Shown: piece by piece, positions 26,827 to 35,244 of the stretch | Position numbering within the stretch: the first letter of the stretch is position 1 | How the letters are laid out: every line of letters starts with the position of its first letter | From: Bacteroidota bacterium | GTDB lineage: Bacteria; Bacteroidota; Bacteroidia; Chitinophagales; Saprospiraceae | Reading direction: 5' to 3' | Length of the DNA stretch: 64,000 nucleotides | NCBI GenBank assembly: GCA_024642665.1 | Contig: JAHEAR010000004.1 | Span: 80,554-144,553, forward strand | Notes under the pieces: model-generated | Database searches by the model: none | Seen by the model: only the letters and a program-made list of their open reading frames with translations | Told to the model about the DNA's origin: nothing | Program-made: the position numbers and the translations under genes

Positions 26827-27597
26827 ATGAATAAAACGATTAACATAAATCTCGGAGGCTACCCATTTACCATTGATGAAGATGCTTACGCCACCGCAAG
26901 TCATTACCTGGATACACTGGCCGGACATTTCAAAGGCAGTGAAGGCGCAACAGAAATTATGCAGGATATCGAATCCCGCATGGGTGAGCTCATCAATCGC
27001 AACAAAGGCTCCAGAGTCATTGTCAACAAAGTAGATGTACTTGAAGCTATATCGGTCCTTGGAACCCCTGAAGAATTACATGATATTGATTTTTCTGATG
27101 CCGAAATAAAAGAAAAGAAGAAAAAGAAATCCAATTCTTTTCAACTAAAAACCGGCAAAAGACTCTACAGAGATCCGGATGACAAAATCATCAGCGGAGT
27201 ATGTTCCGGTCTGGCCTCCTATCTGGGCATTCAGGATGCCGTTTGGGTAAGAATTGGTTTTGTCTTATTGTCTACCCTTGGTGGCGGAGGCGCATTAGTC
27301 TATGCCGTTTTGTGGGCCATCGTCCCCGAAGCCAAAACTGTTTCCGATCGGCTGGAAATGATGGGCGAACCCACCAATGTCAACAACATTGCCAAAATGG
27401 TAAAAGATGAACTGGAAGAACTCAGCGACAAAATCCAGGAAAAATTCGCCAAGAAAAACAAGAAGCATAGATTTCATTCTGCTCCTCCGCAAGAACATGA
27501 TGATGATCAGCCATTGACCTCCGGGTTAAGTTGGGGACCGAGCCTGGCGTCAAAGAAAAAAGTAGAAGCCACTTATGATCATAAAGACTTTGTTTAA
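26827..27597 (+). CDS. PspC-domain membrane protein
   Basis: A 256-residue protein. Residues 1-95 form a soluble region (INLGGYPFTIDEDAY, ESRMGELI, VLGTPEEL) common to proteins paired with PadR regulators. Residues about 113-172 are a PspC domain (LYRDPDDKIISGVCSGLASYLG, then a hydrophobic helix ending LWAIVPEA). A basic, disordered C-terminus follows. It is probably an inner-membrane partner whose level is set by the upstream PadR. Exact function unknown. Confidence 0.9.
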   Translation: MNKTININLGGYPFTIDEDAYATASHYLDTLAGHFKGSEGATEIMQDIESRMGELINRNKGSRVIVNKVDVLEAISVLGTPEELHDIDFSDAEIKEKKKKKSNSFQLKTGKRLYRDPDDKIISGVCSGLASYLGIQDAVWVRIGFVLLSTLGGGGALVYAVLWAIVPEAKTVSDRLEMMGEPTNVNNIAKMVKDELEELSDKIQEKFAKKNKKHRFHSAPPQEHDDDQPLTSGLSWGPSLASKKKVEATYDHKDFV

Positions 27598-27630
27598 GCA
27601 CAGGGCATGGGGCGAAGGGCTGAGAGAGAA

Positions 27631-27665
27631 GGGCGTAGGGCGTAGGGCGTAGGGCGTAGGGTGAA
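27631..27665 (+). repeat. GGGCGTA tandem heptamers
   Basis: Four perfect copies of GGGCGTA (27631-27658) are followed by a degenerate GGGTGAA. Upstream bases (GGGCATG, GGGCGAA, GGGCTGA) look like older decayed units, so the array once ran from about 27603. Confidence 0.85.
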
Positions 27666-27904
27666 ATAAAAATTATGAATGTGTGCATTTCGAAAATATT
27701 AATTTCAACTAAACTCTCCTAAACAATAAGTGCCAAAGGTGCTTAGTGCTCAACTTTCTCAACGCATACACCAAATGACATAACCAAAAGATCTGAGACT
27801 TTTAGACCTGAGACTAATAGACGGGAGAAACGTTCGCCGCCGCCAATTCCAAACCATCGGAAAAGGCGACCAAGGAACACCAGATTTAAATCTTTATAAC
27901 TTTT

Positions 27905-27936
27905 TAATCTCCTAACCCTTTAACCTCTTAACCCTA
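27905..27936 (-). repeat. Third octamer array
   Basis: Four 8-base units TAATCTCC, TAACCCTT, TAACCTCT and TAACCCTA, the reverse complement of the GGTTANNA family at 84-163 and the same sense as 516-556. Confidence 0.7.
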
Positions 27937-28091
27937 CACAAAGACGCGAGATAAGAGACGCCAGACTTTGAATCCTTTTCCTCCTCCTAGCCCTGTAAAG
28001 CGCCAAAACATTTAATCCCTTCACCTTTAACCGTTTACCCTTTACCCTTTCTAAATCAAGACTTCTCACTCTTCTCTTTTCACTTAATTCT

Positions 28092-28099
28092 TACCTTTG
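28092..28099 (+). promoter_or_regulatory. -7 box of prfC
   Basis: TACCTTTG matches TAnnTTTG and lies 22 bases before the ATG. It overlaps the perfect inverted repeat CTTTGC-CCCCCT-GCAAAG (28095-28112), which would fold at the 5' end of the transcript or mark a binding site. Confidence 0.6.
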
Positions 28100-28121
28100 C
28101 CCCCCTGCAAAGCAATACCTT

Positions 28122-29702
28122 ATGAGTGCAAAAGAAGAGATACAAAAGCGAAAGACGTTTGGTATCGTGTCCCACCCGGATGCCGGTAAAACGACCCTGA
28201 CGGAGAAGCTTCTTCTTTTTGGTGGTGCCATTCAGGAGGCAGGTGCTGTAAAGTCTAATAAAATCAAAAAGCACGCGACTTCAGATTTTATGGAGATTGA
28301 AAAGCAAAGAGGAATCTCCGTTGCAACTTCCGTCATGGCGTTCCCCTATCGGGATCATCTGGTTAATATCCTGGATACACCGGGCCACAAAGATTTTGCT
28401 GAAGATACTTTCCGAACTCTAACGGCAGTAGACAGTGTCATCGTCGTCATTGACGTTGCAAAAGGAGTTGAAACCCAGACCGAAAAACTAGTGGAAGTTT
28501 GCCGGATGCGAAAGACCCCTATTATCGTATTTATCAACAAGCTGGATCGGGAAGGAAAAGATGCCGTAGAACTGCTCGACGAAATTGAAGAAAAACTTGG
28601 CTTACATGTGACCCCACTGAGCTGGCCGGTCGGCATGGGTGGTCTTTTCAAAGGGGTCTATAACATTTATGAAAAAAAACTCTTACTGTACAGACCACAC
28701 AGCAAGCAATCGAAAGAAGAAGTTTTCGAAATCAAAGATGTGCACGACGCCGTTCTTGTCGAGAAAGTGGGCGAACGAGCTGCTGAAGAACTAAGATCTG
28801 AACTTGATATCGTCACACATGTGTACCCGGATTTTGACCGTAAAAAATATTTGACCGGCGATCTATCTCCGGTATTTTTTGGGAGTGCAGTCAATAATTT
28901 TGGTGTCAAAGAATTACTGGATTGTTTTATTGACATTGCTCCTACCCCACTTGCTCGGGAAACCGAAGAGCGAAAAATTGACCCCTTTGAAGATAACTTC
29001 AGTGGATTTGTTTTTAAGATTCATGCCAATATAGATCCAAGGCACCGCGATCGAATTGCCTTCCTCAGAGTGTGTTCCGGAAAGTTTGAAAGAAACAAAA
29101 ATTACTACCACGTTCGCCAGGATCGTCAGATGAAATTTTCCAACCCCACTTCTTTTATGGCCTCACGGAAAGATGTCATTGATGAAGCCTGGCCGGGAGA
29201 TATTGTGGGACTTTATGACTCAGGTAATTTTAATATTGGTGATACACTTTCCGAAGGAGAAAAATTGCATTTCAAAGGTATCCCACGTTTCTCTCCGGAA
29301 ATGTTTCGAAGAGTCATCAACAAAGATCCGATGAAAACAAAACAACTCAATAAGGGTCTTGATCAACTCATGGATGAAGGGGTCGCACAAATGTTTATCA
29401 AGGAACTCAATGGCGATAAAATTATAGGTACCGTTGGCGCACTGCAGTTTGATGTCATCCAGTACCGCCTCGAACACGAATATGGCGCAAAGTGCGATTA
29501 TGAACCACTTAGTATACACAAAGCATGTTGGATCGATTCAGATGATGACCAGGCCTTGCAGACCTTTGTCAGCCGGAAGAAAAAAGATATCGCTTTAGAC
29601 AAAGATCAGCGACTCGTATTTCTGGCAGAATCTGCCTGGGTTTTAAAAATGACTCAGGAGACTTTTCCTGCGATCCGGTTCCATTTTACTTCGGAGTTTT
29701 GA
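28122..29702 (+). CDS. prfC: Peptide chain release factor 3
   Basis: A translational GTPase that recycles RF1/RF2 from the ribosome after termination. The 526-residue protein has the P-loop SHPDAGKTT (residues 17-25), the switch region [18 protein letters not shown] and NKLDRE, followed by the domain II/III region and the C-terminal RF3 domain. Length and motifs are complete. It is monocistronic, with a spacer full of repeats in front. Confidence 0.97.
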   Translation: MSAKEEIQKRKTFGIVSHPDAGKTTLTEKLLLFGGAIQEAGAVKSNKIKKHATSDFMEIEKQRGISVATSVMAFPYRDHLVNILDTPGHKDFAEDTFRTLTAVDSVIVVIDVAKGVETQTEKLVEVCRMRKTPIIVFINKLDREGKDAVELLDEIEEKLGLHVTPLSWPVGMGGLFKGVYNIYEKKLLLYRPHSKQSKEEVFEIKDVHDAVLVEKVGERAAEELRSELDIVTHVYPDFDRKKYLTGDLSPVFFGSAVNNFGVKELLDCFIDIAPTPLARETEERKIDPFEDNFSGFVFKIHANIDPRHRDRIAFLRVCSGKFERNKNYYHVRQDRQMKFSNPTSFMASRKDVIDEAWPGDIVGLYDSGNFNIGDTLSEGEKLHFKGIPRFSPEMFRRVINKDPMKTKQLNKGLDQLMDEGVAQMFIKELNGDKIIGTVGALQFDVIQYRLEHEYGAKCDYEPLSIHKACWIDSDDDQALQTFVSRKKKDIALDKDQRLVFLAESAWVLKMTQETFPAIRFHFTSEF

Positions 29703-29891
29703 ATAGAGGTGAGTAGTAAGGAGTGAGTGGTGAGTTAAATAGAAATTCTATTGCTTTTCCACCCCTTTCCAAAAAATCAAGCCGAAACTTGTAGAGATTA
29801 GCCATATCTTACTATCTAAATCACTCCATAACCAAATCACCAAATCACTAACTCACTGCATCACCTATCACTGATCACAAATCATCTGCTC

Positions 29892-30731
29892 ATGGCTATT
29901 TTTAGAAACACTCCAACGACAAATCAACAAGGTACGGCTGGGCGTTATAGAATGCCTCAGAAAAAAAATGTGCGTGGTGGAATTCTCGTTGCCATTTTAC
30001 TGGCCACTTTTGCCATCTGTAAATATTATTCCAACTCTCAGTTTAATGATATTACAGGAGAAACACAACATGTCAGTATTAGTCCTGACCAGGAAATCGC
30101 ACTGGGTCTCCATAGTCTTCCTTCGATGATCGAGCAGTATGGTGGTCTGCATCCGGATCCGGAAGCGCAAAAATTTGTCAAAAGCATCGGAAATCGCATT
30201 GTGCAAAATAGTGATGCCTTGCAGACACCTTATCAATATGATTTTCATCTGCTCAATGATCCAAATGTGATCAATGCATTTGCGCTCCCCGGCGGACAGG
30301 TCTTTATCACGCTGGCTTTATTTAATAAACTGGAGACAGAGGATCAACTGGCAGGCATTTTTGGACACGAGGTCGGCCATGTCGTCGCCCGTCATGGGGC
30401 AGAGCGAATTGCGAAACAGGAACTCACGGAAGGACTGACAGGGGCTGCGGTGGTAGCATCAGGAGATTACAATACGGCGCAGGCAGCTCAAATGATTGCC
30501 AATGTTGTCAATATGTCCTATGGCAGGGATCAGGAGCTCCAGTCTGATGATCTGGGCGTACGTTTTATGATGCAGGCCGGATATGATCCCGAAGCTTTAA
30601 TTGGGGTGATGAAGATTCTGGAAGAAGCCAGTGGCGGACAACGTCAGCCGGAATTTATGAGCACACACCCTAGTCCCGAAAACCGAGTGGAACGCATTCG
30701 GGAAGCCATTGAAAAATACAGCACGCAATAA
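29892..30731 (+). CDS. M48-family metalloprotease
   Basis: A 279-residue zinc protease. One membrane anchor (about residues 28-44) is followed by the M48 catalytic domain with HEVGH at 159-163 and the downstream Glu ligand in RDQELQSDDLG. NAFALPGGQVFIT is the usual strand before the active site. It resembles periplasmic YcaL/BepA-like quality-control proteases without the TPR domain. A second possible start is Met21. The preceding 190-bp spacer is low complexity, with repeated GTGAG and ATCAC words. Confidence 0.92.
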   Translation: MAIFRNTPTTNQQGTAGRYRMPQKKNVRGGILVAILLATFAICKYYSNSQFNDITGETQHVSISPDQEIALGLHSLPSMIEQYGGLHPDPEAQKFVKSIGNRIVQNSDALQTPYQYDFHLLNDPNVINAFALPGGQVFITLALFNKLETEDQLAGIFGHEVGHVVARHGAERIAKQELTEGLTGAAVVASGDYNTAQAAQMIANVVNMSYGRDQELQSDDLGVRFMMQAGYDPEALIGVMKILEEASGGQRQPEFMSTHPSPENRVERIREAIEKYSTQ

Positions 30732-30830
30732 CCATAAGTTTATTTACAAAAGGCGGCGATTAGACGTCTTCCTTTTTAAAACTTTTATTTGATTTTACCA
30801 TTTATATAATACGAACTAATTTAAAAATAC

Positions 30831-31568
30831 ATGAATAAGCGATTTTCAAATATGGGCAATCCGATGCTAAAAAAGAGTTTTGCTTCTAATGCATCTGCAA
30901 CTGATACTTTCACGCAGGAAGGTACCATGACCAGTCAGGGTGCGATCAATAAAACGCTGATACTTTTCGGTATTTTATTACTGACCGGAATTTATAATTT
31001 TCAACTCCAGAGCAATGTCCTGATGATCGGCGGTGCTATTGTCGGTTTCGTACTGGTTTTGGTCAATGTTTTCAAAAAAGAATACTCCCCATATATCGCA
31101 CCAGGCTATGCCGCTATGGAAGGATTATTTGTTGGAGGAATTTCCGGAATCTACGCAGGCTTTGGCGGAGGAATTGTCATTCAGGCTATTTCATTAACGC
31201 TGCTCGTGCTTTTTATCATGCTTTTTATCCATAAGACAGGCATCATCCCGGTGACAAATAAGTTTAGAACGGGGGTCATCATGGCTACCGGAGCTATTGC
31301 CCTTTTGTACGTGATAAGTTTTGCATTAAGTTTTTTCGGCATCCATATGCCTTTCATACACGAAGGAGGAACTTTTGGGATCCTTTTTTCTCTCGGTGTC
31401 ATTGGAATTGCTTCTCTAAATCTCTTGTTGGATTTTGATATGATTATTAAGGGAGAAGAATATGGCGCACCAAAATATATGGAATGGTTTTCTGCGATGG
31501 GCCTGATGATTACATTGATATGGCTCTACATAGAGATCCTTCGCCTTTTGGCAAAGTTGCGTGACTAA
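30831..31568 (+). CDS. Bax inhibitor-1/YccA family membrane protein
   Basis: A 245-residue inner-membrane protein with about seven transmembrane helices after a polar N-terminus of about 45 residues. It carries the YccA-type pattern YAAMEGLFVGGISGIYA and the C-terminal DFDMIIKG and LYIEILRLL. Members modulate the FtsH protease or ion leak; which applies here is unknown. It is convergent with the pterin synthase gene (29 bp apart) with no clear terminator. Confidence 0.93.
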   Translation: MNKRFSNMGNPMLKKSFASNASATDTFTQEGTMTSQGAINKTLILFGILLLTGIYNFQLQSNVLMIGGAIVGFVLVLVNVFKKEYSPYIAPGYAAMEGLFVGGISGIYAGFGGGIVIQAISLTLLVLFIMLFIHKTGIIPVTNKFRTGVIMATGAIALLYVISFALSFFGIHMPFIHEGGTFGILFSLGVIGIASLNLLLDFDMIIKGEEYGAPKYMEWFSAMGLMITLIWLYIEILRLLAKLRD

Positions 31569-31597
31569 TAGAAAAAGTGCAAGAATTCGATGTCAGC

Positions 31598-32014
31598 CTA
31601 TCGACCTGGATATTCAGCGTAATTTCTAGGTGTTTCATAGAGCTTGATGCCCAACTCCAGGTGCTCCGGGATATGGGCTCTTAAAATCTCATAAATCACA
31701 TAGCAGATATTCTCTACAGTGGGTACTCTGTCATTAAACTCGGGACAATCCAGGTTTAGGTTTTTGTGGTCAAATCGATCCTCTACTTCTTGCTGGATGA
31801 CCTCTTTTAGGTCTTTGAGATTGATGAGAATGCCTGTGTCTGCCGGGACATGTCCAGTCACCCGAACTTCTACTTCATAATTATGGCCATGGAAATTTGG
31901 ATTAGCACATTTCCCAAAAATTTCAAGGTTTTTCTCATCCGACCAGGAAGGAATAGCCAACCGGTGCGCAGCGTTAAAGTGACCTAGTCTGAATAAAGAA
32001 AGCGGATGTTTCAT
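31598..32014 (-). CDS. 6-pyruvoyl/6-carboxytetrahydropterin synthase family protein
   Basis: A 138-residue T-fold enzyme of the QueD/PTPS family (queuosine or pterin synthesis). FNAAHRL and HGHNYEVEV supply the zinc-binding histidines, FGKCANPNFHGHNY the catalytic Cys, and KLYETPRNYAEY the substrate-anchoring Glu. The start is set at ATG 32014 because the longer frame (to 32059) spans a -7 box at 32039-32046. QueD and eukaryote-like PTPS activities cannot be separated from sequence alone. Confidence 0.92.
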   Translation of the reverse strand: MKHPLSLFRLGHFNAAHRLAIPSWSDEKNLEIFGKCANPNFHGHNYEVEVRVTGHVPADTGILINLKDLKEVIQQEVEDRFDHKNLNLDCPEFNDRVPTVENICYVIYEILRAHIPEHLELGIKLYETPRNYAEYPGR

Positions 32015-32038
32015 ATAAATGCTTTTCTGATAGCGGGT

Positions 32039-32046
32039 CAAAGGTA
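32039..32046 (-). promoter_or_regulatory. -7 box of the pterin synthase gene
   Basis: Minus-strand TACCTTTG lies 24 bases before ATG 32014 and inside the longer open frame, which therefore should not be translated from 32059. Confidence 0.6.
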
Positions 32047-32181
32047 CAAACGTATCCATTGATTTCTCATAATGGCTGAAAATTGCAAATGGAGGTATGG
32101 AGGGCCTATATCTGAAATATTAATGATGAAATTCCCCCATATTAAAATAAAACAGGAAAACGGAATTGTCGTGCTTTCCAG

Positions 32182-32208
32182 AAAAAAAATGCCCTCAGGA
32201 GAGGGCAT
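32182..32208 (-). terminator. Terminator of the small T9SS cargo gene
   Basis: A perfect stem ATGCCCTC-AGGA-GAGGGCAT (32189-32208) is followed on the minus strand by a run of at least eight T (32182-32189). It lies 33 bases past the stop codon. Confidence 0.85.
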
Positions 32209-32240
32209 CTAAATATTTCTAAAGTCCGTATAGGGGTATA

Positions 32241-32924
32241 TTACCTGATACTTAGTCTTACTGTCTTAATTATTTTGCCGGTTGAAGAAACCAGCCTTAC
32301 CAGGTACATCCCATCCATCAAATCAGCAACAGGGTACTGCTTGTTGGGCGAAGCATTATAGGTCTTAACTTTATTTCCAACAATATTGAACAACTCAACG
32401 TATTTCAGGTTTGGCACTTCGCTCACCTGGAAATAATTGTAGGTCGGGTTTGGATAGATAGACAAATTAACATCTGCCAAATTTTTGCTGGCCGACGTCT
32501 TACCAATCTCGAATACGCCGGTAATCGGGGCAAGTACATTTCCCTGTGCATCAAGCACATTTATCTCATAATCAGCCATTCCCATCGTATCTCTTGGATT
32601 CAAATGTATTTGTAAATCAAAGGATTCGTTAGGAGCCAAGATATTTGGCTTACTCTGAGGACAGGTTGTAAACGTAAAATCGTAGCATAGATTTTTGTCA
32701 CAAACCCATGTTAACCAATTAGTTGGGGCATTACTCATCCGGAAATTCCAATAGAAGTTTTCCGTTTCTGTGCCAATATTGGTCACCATAATATGGTAAG
32801 AAATATCTGTTTCATTCGGCTCCCCTGTTAAAACAAAGGTAGACGGATCAACTGATACCGATTGGGCCGTAAGGATCATCGGAATTAAATACAGTGTAAA
32901 TAAAAAAGGTATATATCTTTTCAT
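32241..32924 (-). CDS. T9SS type A sorting-domain protein
   Basis: A 227-residue secreted protein. The signal peptide (about 1-20, ending LTAQ) precedes an Ig-like beta domain of about 130 residues (ETDISYHIMVTNIGTETENFYW) and a C-terminal T9SS type A domain beginning SIYPNPTYNYFQV and ending IIKTVRLSIR. The C-terminus is removed on export and the protein is released or anchored to A-LPS. The start is placed at ATG 32924 rather than four codons upstream because it fits the signal peptide. The role of the Ig-like part is unknown. Confidence 0.85.
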   Translation of the reverse strand: MKRYIPFLFTLYLIPMILTAQSVSVDPSTFVLTGEPNETDISYHIMVTNIGTETENFYWNFRMSNAPTNWLTWVCDKNLCYDFTFTTCPQSKPNILAPNESFDLQIHLNPRDTMGMADYEINVLDAQGNVLAPITGVFEIGKTSASKNLADVNLSIYPNPTYNYFQVSEVPNLKYVELFNIVGNKVKTYNASPNKQYPVADLMDGMYLVRLVSSTGKIIKTVRLSIR

Positions 32925-33174
32925 AATTGCATGCAATATATTACTTAATTTCCTATTGTCAGATGGTTTAGTAAAACATTAACTTTTCCAATTCGATACA
33001 AAAATCCGACTTTTACCGGATTCGACAAATTTTTAACTATATAATACCTGACAATTCCATCAAATAATTGCCTTATTTATTACATTTCGGGCTTATTTAA
33101 TTTCAATTTTACCTATTTTTGACCTTCCTAATTTATTTAATTATCTAACCATTACTTTCTAACTAAACTTATAC

Positions 33175-35070
33175 ATGAAAAAAATCCTTACCCTCATGCT
33201 TTTGAGCTGCCTTTTTGCCCAGTCTCAGGCACAAGTAATCTTCTCGGAAAATTTCGATGACGGTACTTTAGGCTCTATGTCAGCTGTTGACGTTGACGGT
33301 TTGACCGTTGCATCACAAGTTTCTACAGTAGCCGGACCAACATGGAAAACCCGTCAGGCCACTCAGACTAACTGGCTTGTTGTGAGTACCTCATGGTTTT
33401 CACCTCCTGGGATTGCAGATGACTGGTTGATTTCTCCTGCCATTGAAATTACTGAGGAAAACACATTTGTTGTATGGGAAGCATATTCCCCTGATGCCAG
33501 CTACCGTGATGGTTACGAATTACGTGTTTCCACCACAGACGATGCCATTGCGAGTTTTACGGATGTTGTATATACCAATCCAGCAGAACAAACAACCCCG
33601 ATTCTTAGGGCACAGCGCCTTGATGCTTACATCGGTCAGACCATTCATTTTGCTTTCAGAAATAACTCTAACGATAAATTTCTGCTCTATATGGATAATA
33701 TCCGCGTAGAAGTCTTTAAGGCAAATAACGTCGTTGCTCAACGGATGAGTTTTGAGAAATACAACCAGATTGGTGGTATGGTTCCAATTAAAACTTCCAT
33801 TCAAAACTATGGTGGTGCTCCAATCACTTCTCTTCTTTACACTTGGGAACAAGGTGGCGTTGAATACACAGATACCCTCACTGGATTAAATATTACAACA
33901 TTGGGGACTAAGGAACTGACACACTCAGTAAAGTTTGACTTATCTGAAGTTGGTGAATATCCTATCAATGTAAGTGTCTCTATGCCAAATGGTGTTGATG
34001 ATGAGGATCCGGGTGATAACTATGCATCAAGAAACCTTTATGGTATGAATGTGCAGCAACCTAAAAAAGTAGTTGTTGAAGAAGCTACCGGAACATGGTG
34101 TGGCTGGTGCCCAAGAGGAACTGTAAACATGGATATCGTAGCAGCAGATTTTGCTGATGTAGCTATTCCTATTGCAGTGCACAACGGAGATCCAATGACC
34201 ATTGCTGAATATGATGGTCCTTTCAGTCAAACCGTTGGCGGATACCCATCAGGACATGTGGATAGAAAAATCATTGATATCGATCCAGGAACTTTTGTAG
34301 CTCAATTACAAACGCTCACAGGCAGAATGGTACCTGCTCAAATCAAGACAGAATCCATTTACGAGCCTAACTCAAGAAATGTGGTTGTGCGTGCTACAGG
34401 TAGCCTTTCAATCGCTACGGCAGCAAATGATTTCAGATTGTCTTGCGTGATTACAGAAGATGGTGTTACTGGAACCGGTTCAGCTTATGACCAGCGTAAC
34501 TACTACGCAGGTGGCGCAAATGGCCCAATGGGTGGTTTCGAATCTTTGGCTGACCCTGTACCGGCTGCTGACATGGTGTACCATTTTGTTCCTCGTGCTT
34601 TATTTGGTGGATTCAATGGAATGGAAAACAGTGTACCGGATGTTCTTGAAGCCGGAGAAGAGTTCTCTGTAGAATGGACCTTTACCGTTCCTGAAGACTT
34701 TGATGTAGATCAAATGCATGCCATCACTTTCATTCTTGATGAAGAAACTGGTGAAATCTTAAACGGAGCTAATGTTCCTTTAACTGAGCAATTGAGTGCT
34801 GTGCCTTTGATTCCAATGGGACAAACTTCTTTGTATCCTAATCCTACACAGGATTTCATGAACCTTTCAGTTGATTTCTTATCAGAGACCCCTGTTAGCA
34901 TGAATATCTATAATACCAGCGGTGTACTGATCAGTAATCTGGGTACGCTAAACCTTTCTAATGGTACAGGTTTTGAAAAGATTAATGTGAGTGACTTTAC
35001 CCCAGGAATGTATATCCTTGAGTTGAGACAAAACAACGCTGTAACAGCACTTCCTTTTAGTAAACTCTAA
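33175..35070 (+). CDS. T9SS cargo with choice-of-anchor J and Omp28-like domains
   Basis: A 631-residue secreted protein. After a signal peptide (1-19) comes a choice-of-anchor J (MAM-like) domain at about 22-185 (FSENFDDGTLG, DDWLISPAIEI). A CARDB-like beta domain follows at about 185-290. Next is an Omp28-type thioredoxin-fold region with TGTWCGWCPRG (Cys309, Cys312). A T9SS type A domain (SLYPNPTQDFMNL to the C-terminus) ends it. A redox-active pair on a surface-exported protein is the notable point. It is monocistronic, with a strong terminator at 35101-35133. Confidence 0.88.
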   Translation: MKKILTLMLLSCLFAQSQAQVIFSENFDDGTLGSMSAVDVDGLTVASQVSTVAGPTWKTRQATQTNWLVVSTSWFSPPGIADDWLISPAIEITEENTFVVWEAYSPDASYRDGYELRVSTTDDAIASFTDVVYTNPAEQTTPILRAQRLDAYIGQTIHFAFRNNSNDKFLLYMDNIRVEVFKANNVVAQRMSFEKYNQIGGMVPIKTSIQNYGGAPITSLLYTWEQGGVEYTDTLTGLNITTLGTKELTHSVKFDLSEVGEYPINVSVSMPNGVDDEDPGDNYASRNLYGMNVQQPKKVVVEEATGTWCGWCPRGTVNMDIVAADFADVAIPIAVHNGDPMTIAEYDGPFSQTVGGYPSGHVDRKIIDIDPGTFVAQLQTLTGRMVPAQIKTESIYEPNSRNVVVRATGSLSIATAANDFRLSCVITEDGVTGTGSAYDQRNYYAGGANGPMGGFESLADPVPAADMVYHFVPRALFGGFNGMENSVPDVLEAGEEFSVEWTFTVPEDFDVDQMHAITFILDEETGEILNGANVPLTEQLSAVPLIPMGQTSLYPNPTQDFMNLSVDFLSETPVSMNIYNTSGVLISNLGTLNLSNGTGFEKINVSDFTPGMYILELRQNNAVTALPFSKL

Positions 35071-35100
35071 TATTTTAGAATACTAAATAACCAATAGAAA

Positions 35101-35133
35101 AGCCCTGGTGATTATTTCATCAGGGCTTTTTTT
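35101..35133 (+). terminator. Terminator after the T9SS/Omp28 cargo gene
   Basis: Arms AGCCCTGGTGA (35101-35111) and TCATCAGGGCT (35117-35127) pair over 11 bp with one G-T pair and a TTATT loop, followed by six T. Confidence 0.9.
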
Positions 35134-35244
35134 ATACCCTTAGGTACAAATCCAACACCCCACCTAAACAAGCTTAGCGATATAAAATTTGGGTTTGTAA
35201 AGGATAAGACTTAGCTTCATTTCAAGCAATTAGATAAAGCAGCC

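Larger units (their letters stand above)
27598..28121. other. Repeat-rich intergenic spacer
   Basis: No gene seen. From left to right it holds GGGCGTA heptamers (27631-27665), a stretch related to the 14660-14735 repeat (27711-27780), CTGAGACT/AGACGGGAG words (27790-27830), octamers of the TAACCNNN family (27905-27936), TTTACCC heptamers (about 28025-28050) and the prfC promoter. Confidence 0.7.

Noticed and set aside
31598-32059. Longer pterin synthase starting at 32059
   Set aside because: The -7 box TACCTTTG (32039-32046) lies inside the extra 15 codons, and the family N-terminus matches the start at 32014.
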